A stretch of 64,000 nt of DNA. Source: Lewinella sp. W8 (lineage in GTDB: Bacteria > Bacteroidota > Bacteroidia > Chitinophagales > Saprospiraceae). This document shows, one piece after another, positions 28,412 to 36,638 of this stretch; positions within the stretch are counted from its first letter, which is position 1; each line of letters opens with the position of its first letter. The notes beneath the pieces were generated by a model. That model was not told the origin of the DNA. It did not search any database and worked only from the letters and a program-made list of their open reading frames with translations. The DNA is taken from contig NZ_SNAQ03000014.1 in assembly GCF_004375085.3 (NCBI RefSeq), positions 124,001 through 188,000 of the forward strand, read 5' to 3'. The translations under genes were made by a program, and so were the position numbers.

Positions 28412-28556
28412 GGGCTGTTCCCAAAAGTGAGCCGTGAAGGTTGGTCCACCGTGGTAATCCCTCGCCTTTTCCGCGGTTAATGCGTTGTTAATGGGAGATT
28501 ATGTACCCATTCACCCCGTTTTTCGTTCAATATTTACCCTAACACTCCGGCGAACC

Positions 28557-29870
28557 ATGCACCAGCGCGTCATTCGGCAGGTTATCGTTCTTGGGCTCGT
28601 GGCCATCTTTGGCATCGTGGGCATGCAGACCTATTGGGTAGCAACGACCTGGAACCTCAACGACACCGAGTTCAGCCAGAAGGTCCAGCTGGCCCTGTAT
28701 GAAGTCGCCCGCCAGCTTGCCGACGCCAACGAGAGCGATCTGCCCAGCCGCGACATCGTCCGGCAGCGCACCAGCAATTACTTCATCGTCAACATTGAAA
28801 GTGAGATCAATGCCGCACGGCTGGAAGCCATCATGCAGCAGGAGCTGATCCGACTCGGTCTGGACATCCCCTTTGAGTACGCCATCTTTGACTGCACGTC
28901 CGACCAAATGGCCTACGGGGGCTACTGCCAGGCCACCACCGACGTAAGCACCGTCGTCAACCCACCCACGGAGGGCTATCTGCCGCCAGACGAAAACCTC
29001 CTGTACTATTTCGGCGTCAAATTCCCCACCCGCACGGGTTACATCTGGCAGAAAATGCAGTTGGTGGTCTTTCTCTCCGTCATCCTGTTGGTCACGGTGG
29101 CCTTCTTCGCCTACAGTCTGATCATCATCCTGCGGCAGCGGCGGCTGGCAACGATGCAAAAGGATTTCATCGACAACATGACGCATGAATTCAAGACGCC
29201 CCTGTCCACCATCCGGATTGCGGCCAGCGTCTTCATGCGGGACGATAACGTCCAGAAAGACCGACGGCTCACCCGCTACGCCCGGCTCATTCACGAGCAG
29301 TACGAGCGGCTGAACAAGCAGGTCGAGAAGGTGCTGCAAATCAGCAAGATTGAACGGGGAAACTTTGAAATCAAGAAGGAGCGGGTGGACCTCAACGCCA
29401 TTTTCCCGCCCATCATCAGCAGCGCCCAGGCCCGGGTGGAAGATGCTGGCGGAGAATTGGCCGTGGAATTCCCGGAAAGTGCCCTGACCGTACTGGCCGA
29501 CCCCCTGCATCTCTCCAACATCCTGTACAACCTCCTCGACAATGCCATCAAATACAGTGGTCAGGCTCCTAACATTCGGGTAAGTGGAACCGTCGTCGGG
29601 CGTACCTTCGTGATTTCCGTGGCGGACCGAGGGCCGGGGATTGCCCCCGAGCACCAGGAAAAACTCTTCGAAAAATTTTATCGGATTCCCACCGGCGACG
29701 TACACGACGTCAAGGGATTCGGCCTTGGCCTTTACTACGTTGCCCACATCTGCCGTTCCCACGGCTGGCCCATCAAAGTAGAAAGCAAGCTTGGCCAGGG
29801 GACTATCTTTACCATCCGCATCCCATTATTATCCGTGACGAAAGTCGCTACGCCCGCCCGACATGAGTAA
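28557..29870 (+). CDS. sensor histidine kinase
   Basis: The ATG at 28557 (MHQRVIRQ) is chosen over one at 28485 because it starts right before the first helix (VIVLGLVAIFGIVGMQTYWV). A periplasmic sensor domain of about 135 residues (30-166) follows, then a second helix (167-192). HisKA has phosphoacceptor His210 in NMTHEFKTPLSTIR. The ATPase domain shows the N box LYNLLDNAIKY, G1 DRGPGIAPEH and G2 GFGLGLYYVAH. It is a typical orthodox kinase of the inner membrane. It overlaps the response regulator gene by 8 bases (ATGAGTAA), so the pair is translationally coupled. The signal is unknown. Confidence 0.93.
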   Translation: MHQRVIRQVIVLGLVAIFGIVGMQTYWVATTWNLNDTEFSQKVQLALYEVARQLADANESDLPSRDIVRQRTSNYFIVNIESEINAARLEAIMQQELIRLGLDIPFEYAIFDCTSDQMAYGGYCQATTDVSTVVNPPTEGYLPPDENLLYYFGVKFPTRTGYIWQKMQLVVFLSVILLVTVAFFAYSLIIILRQRRLATMQKDFIDNMTHEFKTPLSTIRIAASVFMRDDNVQKDRRLTRYARLIHEQYERLNKQVEKVLQISKIERGNFEIKKERVDLNAIFPPIISSAQARVEDAGGELAVEFPESALTVLADPLHLSNILYNLLDNAIKYSGQAPNIRVSGTVVGRTFVISVADRGPGIAPEHQEKLFEKFYRIPTGDVHDVKGFGLGLYYVAHICRSHGWPIKVESKLGQGTIFTIRIPLLSVTKVATPARHE

Positions 29871-30561
29871 AGCCAAGCTGCTGTACGTAGAGGATGACGA
29901 AAGCCTGAGCTTCGTCACCCGCGACAACCTGGAATTGAGTGACTTTTCCGTCCACCATTGTCCGGACGGACAGACGGCCCTGGACTGCATCGAGAAAAAG
30001 CCCTTCGAATTTGACCTGTGTCTGCTGGACGTGATGCTCCCCGGAGTCGATGGCTTCGAGTTGGCCCGGCGCATCCGTGAGAAAAACCGCGACGTTCCCA
30101 TTCTCTTCCTTACGGCGAAGAGCCTCAAGGAAGATCGCCTGCACGGCCTCCGCATCGGGGCGGACGACTATATCACCAAGCCCTTCAGTATCGAAGAGCT
30201 GATCCTGAAAATTGAGGTCTTCCTGCGCCGGAACCGCGTCCGGCCCTCGGGGCCGGAGTTCGACCCCGGGCGCATCGGTCACTACACCTTTGATCCCGAT
30301 AAACTGCTCCTGCAGTACCGCGACGAAGCGCCAAAGCGCCTCACCCGGCGAGAAGCCGAACTGTTGGCCTTTCTCAATTCCCGGCGGGATCAGGTCGTCG
30401 AACGGGGAGACATTCTCGAGAAAATCTGGGGGGAAAATGACTACTTCCTTGGCCGGAGCCTGGACGTTTTCATCAGCCGACTCAGGAAATACCTCAAACA
30501 AGACGAAAACATCAGCATTGAGAATATTCACGGGGTCGGTTTTTCCCTAACGCTGAAGTGA
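29863..30561 (+). CDS. response regulator, OmpR/PhoB family
   Basis: 232 residues. The receiver domain has the acidic pocket (VEDDE, residues 9-13), phosphoacceptor Asp56 in LLDVMLPGVDGFE, Thr in FLTAKS and Lys in DDYITKPF. The C-terminal winged-helix shows LTRREAELLAFLNSRRDQVV, then RSLDVFISRLRKYL and NIHGVGFSLTL, the OmpR/PhoB pattern. It should bind DNA as a dimer and answers to the kinase just upstream. The efflux operon starts 91 bases further on, so that operon is a plausible target; this is inference. Confidence 0.94.
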   Translation: MSKAKLLYVEDDESLSFVTRDNLELSDFSVHHCPDGQTALDCIEKKPFEFDLCLLDVMLPGVDGFELARRIREKNRDVPILFLTAKSLKEDRLHGLRIGADDYITKPFSIEELILKIEVFLRRNRVRPSGPEFDPGRIGHYTFDPDKLLLQYRDEAPKRLTRREAELLAFLNSRRDQVVERGDILEKIWGENDYFLGRSLDVFISRLRKYLKQDENISIENIHGVGFSLTLK

Positions 30562-30634
30562 TTCCCTCCAAAATGCATGTTGCTACAAATAACCCGTGAT
30601 TTCCTGAACACTTTTCTGACCCAGGACGTTTTTC

Positions 30635-30648
30635 GTTGCAAACGCAAC
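30635..30648. promoter_or_regulatory. possible MarR operator
   Basis: The inverted repeat GTTGC-AAAC-GCAAC lies four bases before the TTG start of the MarR gene. MarR-type regulators often bind such palindromes in their own promoter. Evidence is position and symmetry only. Confidence 0.35.
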
Positions 30649-30652
30649 TAAC

Positions 30653-31123
30653 TTGCGCGCGTACGACCCCCACAATAACCTCATTTACCTCACCAATCGC
30701 GTTGCCCGGCAGCTCTCCAACCTACTGCTCTCGCGGATGGATCACGAAGGCTACCTTCCCCAGGGTTCGCACCTGGGTATCCTCGCGGACCTGGTCATCA
30801 AGGATGGCCCCCGGCAGCAGGATCTGGCACTTTCTGCCATCATCGACAAGGCTACCGTAGCCCGTGCGATCGGCAACCTGGAACGGGAGGAAATGATTCG
30901 CCGCACGGTGGACCCCGAAGACCGTCGGCAAAAGCGCATTTACATCACCGAGCGGGGACGGGATTTATGGCGCCAAGCCCGGGACTTCAGTCAGCAAACC
31001 ATCGCCATCGCCCGCCGGGGTGTATCGGAAGAAGAATTACTGACCTGTACCCGCGTCCTGCAACGCATGTACCACAACCTTAACGAGCAGATTACCCAGC
31101 CCCAAAATTTGTCCAATGAGTAA
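30653..31123 (+). CDS. MarR-family transcriptional regulator (TTG start)
   Basis: 156 residues starting at a TTG codon; the first in-frame ATG is inside the fold, so TTG is the best choice. The winged-helix domain is visible: NLLLSRMDHEGYLPQGSHLG, DGPRQQDLALSAIIDKATVA (recognition helix), NLEREEMIRRTVDPEDRRQK and RIYITERGRDL (the D-x-R-D/R wing of the MarR family). Such proteins repress efflux operons until a small ligand releases them. It is the first gene of the efflux operon and overlaps the next gene by eight bases. Confidence 0.9.
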   Translation: MRAYDPHNNLIYLTNRVARQLSNLLLSRMDHEGYLPQGSHLGILADLVIKDGPRQQDLALSAIIDKATVARAIGNLEREEMIRRTVDPEDRRQKRIYITERGRDLWRQARDFSQQTIAIARRGVSEEELLTCTRVLQRMYHNLNEQITQPQNLSNE

Positions 31124-32294
31124 TAAGAATTTACAACGAATCCTCGTAGCCCTGATCGGGATCGTCATCCTGGCCGGAGGGTACTTCGGCATGAAGTACC
31201 TGCAGGGCATGAAGCAGGATACGCCCCAGAAGGAAATCCCGAAGCGCATCAAAACGGTGGAAACCCAGGCGGTTGTCAACGCCAATATCGCCACCGAACT
31301 GGAAGTGCAGGGTCGGCTGGAGGCCTACAATAAAATCGCCCTGTTCAGCGAAGTCGGTGGCACCGTAGAGGCCACGGGACGCCCCTTCAAGAAGGGGGTT
31401 TACTTCAAGAAAGGGGAAGTACTGCTGCGCATGGACGATGACGAGGCGCGACTGAACCTGCAGGCCCAGAAGGCTTCTTTGCTCAACGCCATCGCCACCC
31501 TCATGCCGGACCTGAAGATCGACTACCCGGAAAGCTTCCCGGCCTGGGAAGAATATCTCAGTGGCTATAGCGTCGACGGCGCCCTACCGGCGCTACCCAC
31601 CCCCGTCAACCAGCGGGAAAAACTCTTCATTGCCGGAAGGAATCTGTACAGCCAGTACTACAGCATCAAGAGCCTGGAAGAACGTCTGAGTAAGTACACC
31701 TTGCGTGCACCCATCTCTGGCGTTCTGACCTCCACGGCAATCGACGAGGGTGCCGTGGTCCGGGCCGGGCAGCAGCTCGGCGAACTGATGGCCACCAACT
31801 ACTACGAACTGGTCGCTACGGTCCCCCTTTCCCAGCTGGAATACCTCAAGCCCGGGGGTAAAGTTGAACTGTACAGTGAAGACGTCAACGGGAGCTGGAC
31901 GGGTAGCGTAAAGCGCATCAGTGACCAGATTGATCCGGGGTCACAGACCGTGGATGTATTCATCGGGGTAAGTGGCAAGGGACTGCGGGAAGGCATGTAC
32001 CTACGCGGCGCAGCGGACGCCAAGACCATCGAAAACGTGGTGGAGATTGACCGCGACCTCCTCCTCAACGAGCAGGAGGTTTACGTTGTGGAAAACGATA
32101 CGCTCCTGCGCCTTTTCCCCGTGACGGTAGAGAAATTCAACCGCAGCACGGTCATCATCAGTGGCCTGCCCAACAACACCCAGTTACTGGTAAGTGAAGT
32201 AGCCGGCGCCTTTGACGGCATGCGCGTCAACCGTAAGGACTCCAACACTTCCCAGGCGTCCACCAGTGCTTCCGCTCAACCCGTTTCTAAATAA
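31116..32294 (+). CDS. RND efflux membrane-fusion protein
   Basis: 392 residues. An N-terminal anchor helix (RILVALIGIVILAGGYFGMK) is followed by the HlyD/AcrA-type fold: a beta/lipoyl half VQGRLEAYNKIALFSEVGGT, a short helical hairpin (residues 100-190, much shorter than in AcrA), the second lipoyl half YTLRAPISGVLTSTAIDEGA, and the beta-barrel region with GSVKRISDQIDPGSQTVDVF. It bridges the inner-membrane pump and the outer-membrane channel. A 9-base gap to the pump gene suggests coupled expression. Confidence 0.92.
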   Translation: MSNKNLQRILVALIGIVILAGGYFGMKYLQGMKQDTPQKEIPKRIKTVETQAVVNANIATELEVQGRLEAYNKIALFSEVGGTVEATGRPFKKGVYFKKGEVLLRMDDDEARLNLQAQKASLLNAIATLMPDLKIDYPESFPAWEEYLSGYSVDGALPALPTPVNQREKLFIAGRNLYSQYYSIKSLEERLSKYTLRAPISGVLTSTAIDEGAVVRAGQQLGELMATNYYELVATVPLSQLEYLKPGGKVELYSEDVNGSWTGSVKRISDQIDPGSQTVDVFIGVSGKGLREGMYLRGAADAKTIENVVEIDRDLLLNEQEVYVVENDTLLRLFPVTVEKFNRSTVIISGLPNNTQLLVSEVAGAFDGMRVNRKDSNTSQASTSASAQPVSK

Positions 32295-32303
32295 GCTACC
32301 ACC

Positions 32304-35300
32304 ATGAGAGGATTCATTGCCTATTTTGTCAAATACCCGGTGGCGGCTAACCTGATTATGGTTGGTCTATTCATCCTGGGGCTCGTTTCTCTGAGTCAGA
32401 TGAAGGCCACCTTTTTTCCCGAGTTTCCCAGCCGCACCATCAGCATTCAGGTGATTTACCCCGGAGCCAGTCCGGAAGAAGTAGAAGAGGGAATCATCAA
32501 CAAGATTGAAGAAAACCTCAAGGGGCTTACCGGCATCGAACGCTACACCAGCGTTAGTTCCGAAAACTCCGGAAGGATCACCGTCGAGGTGCTCAAAAAT
32601 TACGATACCGACCTGATCCTTCAGGACGTCAAAAACGAAGTTGACCGCATCAACAGCTTCCCCGTGGGGATGGAACCCCCGGTAATCTACAAACAGGAAC
32701 AGCTGGGCCGGGCCATCAGCTTTGCGCTGTCGGGAGATGGGGTAAGCCTGTCCGCCCTGAAGCAGGCCGCCCGCCAGGTGGAAGACGACCTGCTGGCCAT
32801 CGATGGACTGTCCAAGGTGGAGCTTTCCGGCTTCCCGGACGAGGAGATTGAGATTGCGTTTCGCGAAGCGGACCTCCAGGCCTACGGCCTGACTTTTCAG
32901 GACGCCGCCGATGCCGTACGCCGCACCAACGTCGACGTTACCGGCGGTACCGTTAAGGGCAAGGACGAAGAACTCCTGCTGCGGGCCCGCAACAAGGAAT
33001 ACTACGCCGATGGCCTGCGGGACATCGTGGTGAAAACCACCGCCTCCGGCGGGGTGGTCCGACTTTACCAGGTAGCCACCGTGCGGGATCGCTGGGCGGA
33101 CCAGCCCAACCGGGCCTTCCTCGACGGCTCCCCCTCTGTGGCAGTGAACGTGCAGAATACGCTCGAGGAAGACATGCTCTACATTACCGATCAGGTAAAG
33201 GAGTACATCGAGCAATTCAACGCCGAGAACACCAACATCCAGGCCAGCGTCGTCAGCGACGCCAGCGTTACCCTCCGGCAACGGATCAATACGCTGCAGA
33301 CGAACGGCATTCAGGGTTTCCTGATCGTCTGTCTGCTGCTGGCCGTCTTCCTGCACTGGCGACTGGCCTTCTGGGTGGCCCTGTCCATTCCCATCAGTTT
33401 TGCCGGGATGTTCATCATCGCCAACGCCCTGGACGTCACCCTTAACGTCATCAGCCTCTTCGGCATGATTCTCGTGATCGGTATCCTGGTGGATGACGGC
33501 ATCGTCATCGGGGAAAATATCTACAGTTATCACGAGAAGGGGATGCCGCGCATCAGGGCCGCCATTGAGGGCACCCAGAACGTGCTCGGCGCCGTATTTG
33601 CGGCCATCATCACCACGGTCATCGCCTTTTGCAGCTTCTTCTTCATCGACGGAACGCTGGGCGATTTCTTCCGGGAAATGGCCATGGTGGTCATCTTTTC
33701 GCTGGTCTTCTCGCTGGTGGAAGGTGCCATCATCCTGCCCACCCACGTGGCGCACTCCAAAGCTCTGGACGCCGACGCCAAACCCAACTGGGTGCAACGG
33801 CAGTTCGACAACCTAATGAACTTCCTCCGCGACCGCCTCTACGGCCCCGTACTGGCCTGGACGATGAAGTACAAGTTCATCTCCCTCTCCCTGTGTATTG
33901 CCATTCTGTTTCTCAGCCTCGGCATGGTCCAGGGAGGCTTCGTGAAAACGACCTTCTTCCCCATCATCGAAGGAGACGACATCAGCGTCACCCTTCAGCT
34001 CCCCGCCGGCACGCCGGAAAACAAGACCAAGGAGATCCTTGATCAGATTGCCCGCGGCGCCGAGGCCGTCAATGAGCGGATGAGCGCCGAGGCCTTCGAC
34101 GGTCAGCGCGACCTGATCGAAAGAGTAGAAGTGAAAGTAGGCCCCACCACCTATCAGGGTACCGTCAACATCGCCCTGCTGCCCGGAGAAGAGCGGGGTG
34201 ACGTTGCCCTGCGTAGCGTAACGAATGCCGTGCGCCAGGAGGTAGGGCCCATCGATGAGGCCGAAATCATCTCCTACGGCGCCCGCTCGTTCTTCGGAAA
34301 ACCCGTCAGCGTCAGCCTCGTGGGCAGCAACATCAACGAACTAGAGCAAGCCACCCAGGAACTCAAAACGGAACTGGAGCAACTCTCCGACCTGACGGAC
34401 GTCGTAGACAATAACCAGGAGGGTCTGCGCGAAATCAACATCTCCCTCAAGGAGAAAGCCCGTTACCTCGGACTGGACCTCCAGGACATCGTAGGGCAGG
34501 TGCGTTCGGCCTTCTTCGGTAGCGAAGCCCAGCGGCTCCAGCGGGGAGAAGACGAAGTGCGGGTGTGGTTGCGCTACGGCGAAGACAGTCGCCGCAGTGT
34601 AGCGGACCTGCAGTCCATGCGCATCCGTCTGCCGGACGGCTCCGAATATCCGCTCTCGGAGATCGTGCAGCTCGAGCCCCAGCGGGGCGTGATCGCCATC
34701 AACCACGTGGACGGAAAGCGGGAAGTCAAGGTGGAAGCCGACGTCTCCAATAATGCCGTTTCGGTAACCGACGTCAACGCCAAGGTGCAGGAAGAAATCC
34801 TCCCGGCCGTACTCAGTCGCTACCCCGGCGTTTCCACCGTTACCGACGGTCAGGTGAGAAACCAGCAAAAAACCGCGGCCTCCGGTGCCCTAGTAATTCC
34901 GGTTGTGCTCGCTCTGATGTTCTTCGTGGTCGCCATCACCTTCCGGTCCATCGGTCAGACCCTGGTGCTGTTCTCCCTCATTCCCTTCGGCATGATCGGA
35001 GTGGTCTTCGGACACTGGCTCATGGGTAAGCCCATTTCCCTGTTTTCCGCCCTGGGCATCATCGCACTGGTGGGCATCATCGTGAACGACGGCCTCGTTT
35101 TCGTGGCCAAATACAACGACAACATCCGCCAGGGGATGAACATGATGGAGGCCCTGCAGGACGCGGGCAGAAGTCGTTTCCGCCCGATCTTGCTCACCTC
35201 CGTAACCACCTTTGCCGGACTGGCTCCCCTGCTGCTCGAAAAGAGCCGGCAGGCGCAGTTCCTGATCCCCATGGCCATTTCGGTTGCCTTCGGGTTGCTG

Positions 35301-35519
35301 GCGGTTACCCTGGTGCTGCTGATTCTGCTGCCGGCCCTGCTGGTACTGCTGAACCGTTTCCGCCGCCTCATGGCCAACGCCCGCTACGGCACCTGGCCAG
35401 ACTACCGCGAGGTGGAGCCCGCCTACAAGCAGATGGGCTTCGGAGACGGTGTCGATCCGGAACGCCCGATCGGCATTCGTCCGCACGAAGACGTAGAAGA
35501 ACAGGAACCCGCAGAATAA
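32304..35519 (+). CDS. RND efflux pump, AcrB/MexB-type inner-membrane subunit
   Basis: 1071 residues, 12 predicted helices and two large periplasmic loops; the standard size. TM4 carries the proton-relay pair in GILVDDGIVIGEN. Other landmarks are the N-terminal IQVIYPGASPEEVEEGIINK, the middle GSNINELEQ and LFGMILVIG, GIIALVGIIVNDGLVFV (TM10 region) and RPILLTSVTTFAGLAPLLLE. The pump takes up substrate from the periplasm or the inner membrane and exports it against a proton gradient. The C-terminal tail is acidic (RPHEDVEEQEPAE). Drug, metal or lipid cannot be told apart by sequence alone. Confidence 0.95.
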   Translation: MRGFIAYFVKYPVAANLIMVGLFILGLVSLSQMKATFFPEFPSRTISIQVIYPGASPEEVEEGIINKIEENLKGLTGIERYTSVSSENSGRITVEVLKNYDTDLILQDVKNEVDRINSFPVGMEPPVIYKQEQLGRAISFALSGDGVSLSALKQAARQVEDDLLAIDGLSKVELSGFPDEEIEIAFREADLQAYGLTFQDAADAVRRTNVDVTGGTVKGKDEELLLRARNKEYYADGLRDIVVKTTASGGVVRLYQVATVRDRWADQPNRAFLDGSPSVAVNVQNTLEEDMLYITDQVKEYIEQFNAENTNIQASVVSDASVTLRQRINTLQTNGIQGFLIVCLLLAVFLHWRLAFWVALSIPISFAGMFIIANALDVTLNVISLFGMILVIGILVDDGIVIGENIYSYHEKGMPRIRAAIEGTQNVLGAVFAAIITTVIAFCSFFFIDGTLGDFFREMAMVVIFSLVFSLVEGAIILPTHVAHSKALDADAKPNWVQRQFDNLMNFLRDRLYGPVLAWTMKYKFISLSLCIAILFLSLGMVQGGFVKTTFFPIIEGDDISVTLQLPAGTPENKTKEILDQIARGAEAVNERMSAEAFDGQRDLIERVEVKVGPTTYQGTVNIALLPGEERGDVALRSVTNAVRQEVGPIDEAEIISYGARSFFGKPVSVSLVGSNINELEQATQELKTELEQLSDLTDVVDNNQEGLREINISLKEKARYLGLDLQDIVGQVRSAFFGSEAQRLQRGEDEVRVWLRYGEDSRRSVADLQSMRIRLPDGSEYPLSEIVQLEPQRGVIAINHVDGKREVKVEADVSNNAVSVTDVNAKVQEEILPAVLSRYPGVSTVTDGQVRNQQKTAASGALVIPVVLALMFFVVAITFRSIGQTLVLFSLIPFGMIGVVFGHWLMGKPISLFSALGIIALVGIIVNDGLVFVAKYNDNIRQGMNMMEALQDAGRSRFRPILLTSVTTFAGLAPLLLEKSRQAQFLIPMAISVAFGLLAVTLVLLILLPALLVLLNRFRRLMANARYGTWPDYREVEPAYKQMGFGDGVDPERPIGIRPHEDVEEQEPAE

Positions 35520-35531
35520 CCGACCAGTCGC

Positions 35532-36077
35532 ATGAAACGTATCTGTATCGACATGGACGAGGTGCTCGCCGATACCTACGCCAAGTTCGAGGACATTTAT
35601 GCCGAGCGCTTTGGCCGGCGGTTGCAACCCGAGGACTACCGGGGCATGAAAATCTATGACCTTCCCGGAGCGGCGGACATCCGTAACGCGATGTACGAAC
35701 CCGGCTTTTTTCGGGACTTGCCGGTCATGGAACATGCCCGGGAGGTGGCCGAGGAACTCTACGCCAATTACGAGGTATTCATTACCACGGCGGCCACGGA
35801 GTTCAAGCACAGCCTGATCGATAAATGGGAATGGTTGCACGAGCATCTGCCCTTCATCCATCACCACCGGATCGTCTTGTGCGGCGATAAACGCATCGTA
35901 CACGGTGACTTCATGATCGACGACAAAGTCCGGAACCTGTCCGGATTCAACGGTACCGGACTGTTGTTTACCGCCAGCCATAACGTCAACGACGAAGGCT
36001 ATTACCGGGTGAACAACTGGCTGGAAGTGCGGGACTACTTCCGCCGCGAACGCAACGATCACCAAGGACTGGCATGA
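35532..36077 (+). CDS. 5'(3')-deoxyribonucleotidase-like protein (NT5C type)
   Basis: 181 residues, HAD superfamily. The nucleophile motif DMDEVLAD (residues 7-14) is followed by EDYRGMKIYDLPG and a helical cap, then the Thr of VFITTAA and HRIVLCGDKRIVHGDFMIDD with the acidic pair that binds Mg. This order matches the cytosolic/mitochondrial 5'(3')-deoxyribonucleotidase family found also in bacteria. It dephosphorylates deoxyribonucleotides. It lies 12 bases after the pump gene and overlaps gtrA by four bases (ATGA), so it is part of the efflux operon, an odd place for it. Confidence 0.85.
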   Translation: MKRICIDMDEVLADTYAKFEDIYAERFGRRLQPEDYRGMKIYDLPGAADIRNAMYEPGFFRDLPVMEHAREVAEELYANYEVFITTAATEFKHSLIDKWEWLHEHLPFIHHHRIVLCGDKRIVHGDFMIDDKVRNLSGFNGTGLLFTASHNVNDEGYYRVNNWLEVRDYFRRERNDHQGLA

Positions 36078-36604
36078 TGCAATCGCTCTGGGCATTTATC
36101 CGGGAAAAAATTCCCTTTGCCATGACCGGGCTGGTGGCTACCGGCATCAACTACGGCATGTACCTCTTCCTGGTTGACCGGGTATTGCCGCCGGGCCCGG
36201 CCACGGTAGTGGCCTATTCGAGCAGCGTCATCCTGAATTTTTTTCTCCAGCGCTACTTCGTTTTTGAGCTGCGGCGATCCCTGCGCAGTGCCTTCGTCCT
36301 GAGCATGGGCGTCAGCGTTGTGGGACTGTTTCTGGACTGGCTCATCGTGGTCGGCCTGCACCGGTTCCCGCTGTTCGGCGACCAGGAATGGATCATCAAA
36401 CTCGTAGCCACCGGCATCGTCTTTTTCTATAATTTTTACGCCAAACGCAGGGTATTCGAGGGGCCCAGAAGGGCTATAGTAGATGGCGGGCGACGGCGCG
36501 CAGGTGCCGGGTCCGGCCCCAAAGCAGCGTCTTCCCCCGAAACGCTCGACGACCATCTCCTCTCCCCTCCGGATGGCGATACTACCCAAAAAACTCAGGC
36601 GTAG
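36074..36604 (+). CDS. GtrA-family membrane protein with repeat-derived C-terminal tail
   Basis: 176 residues. Residues 1-135 are a GtrA domain with four helices (PFAMTGLVATGINYGMYLFL, AYSSSVILNFFLQRYFVF, LSMGVSVVGLFLDWLIVVGL and KLVATGIVFFYNFYAKRRVF). GtrA proteins help move lipid-linked sugars or other carriers across the membrane. Typical members end at FYAKRRVF; here about 40 more residues, rich in Gly/Arg/Ser/Pro, run on. That tail overlaps a copy of the recurring intergenic word at 36489, so it is probably read-through into repeat DNA. It overlaps the deoxyribonucleotidase stop. Confidence 0.82.
   Translation: MMQSLWAFIREKIPFAMTGLVATGINYGMYLFLVDRVLPPGPATVVAYSSSVILNFFLQRYFVFELRRSLRSAFVLSMGVSVVGLFLDWLIVVGLHRFPLFGDQEWIIKLVATGIVFFYNFYAKRRVFEGPRRAIVDGGRRRAGAGSGPKAASSPETLDDHLLSPPDGDTTQKTQA
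36489..36508. repeat. intergenic word GGCGACGG-n-GCGCAGGTGCC, copy 3 (inside the gtrA tail)
   Basis: GGCGACGGCGCGCAGGTGCC. It encodes part of the unusual C-terminus of the GtrA protein. Confidence 0.55.
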
Positions 36605-36638
36605 CCCGGGCACCCCACCGGCCTACCCGTTAAAAGTA

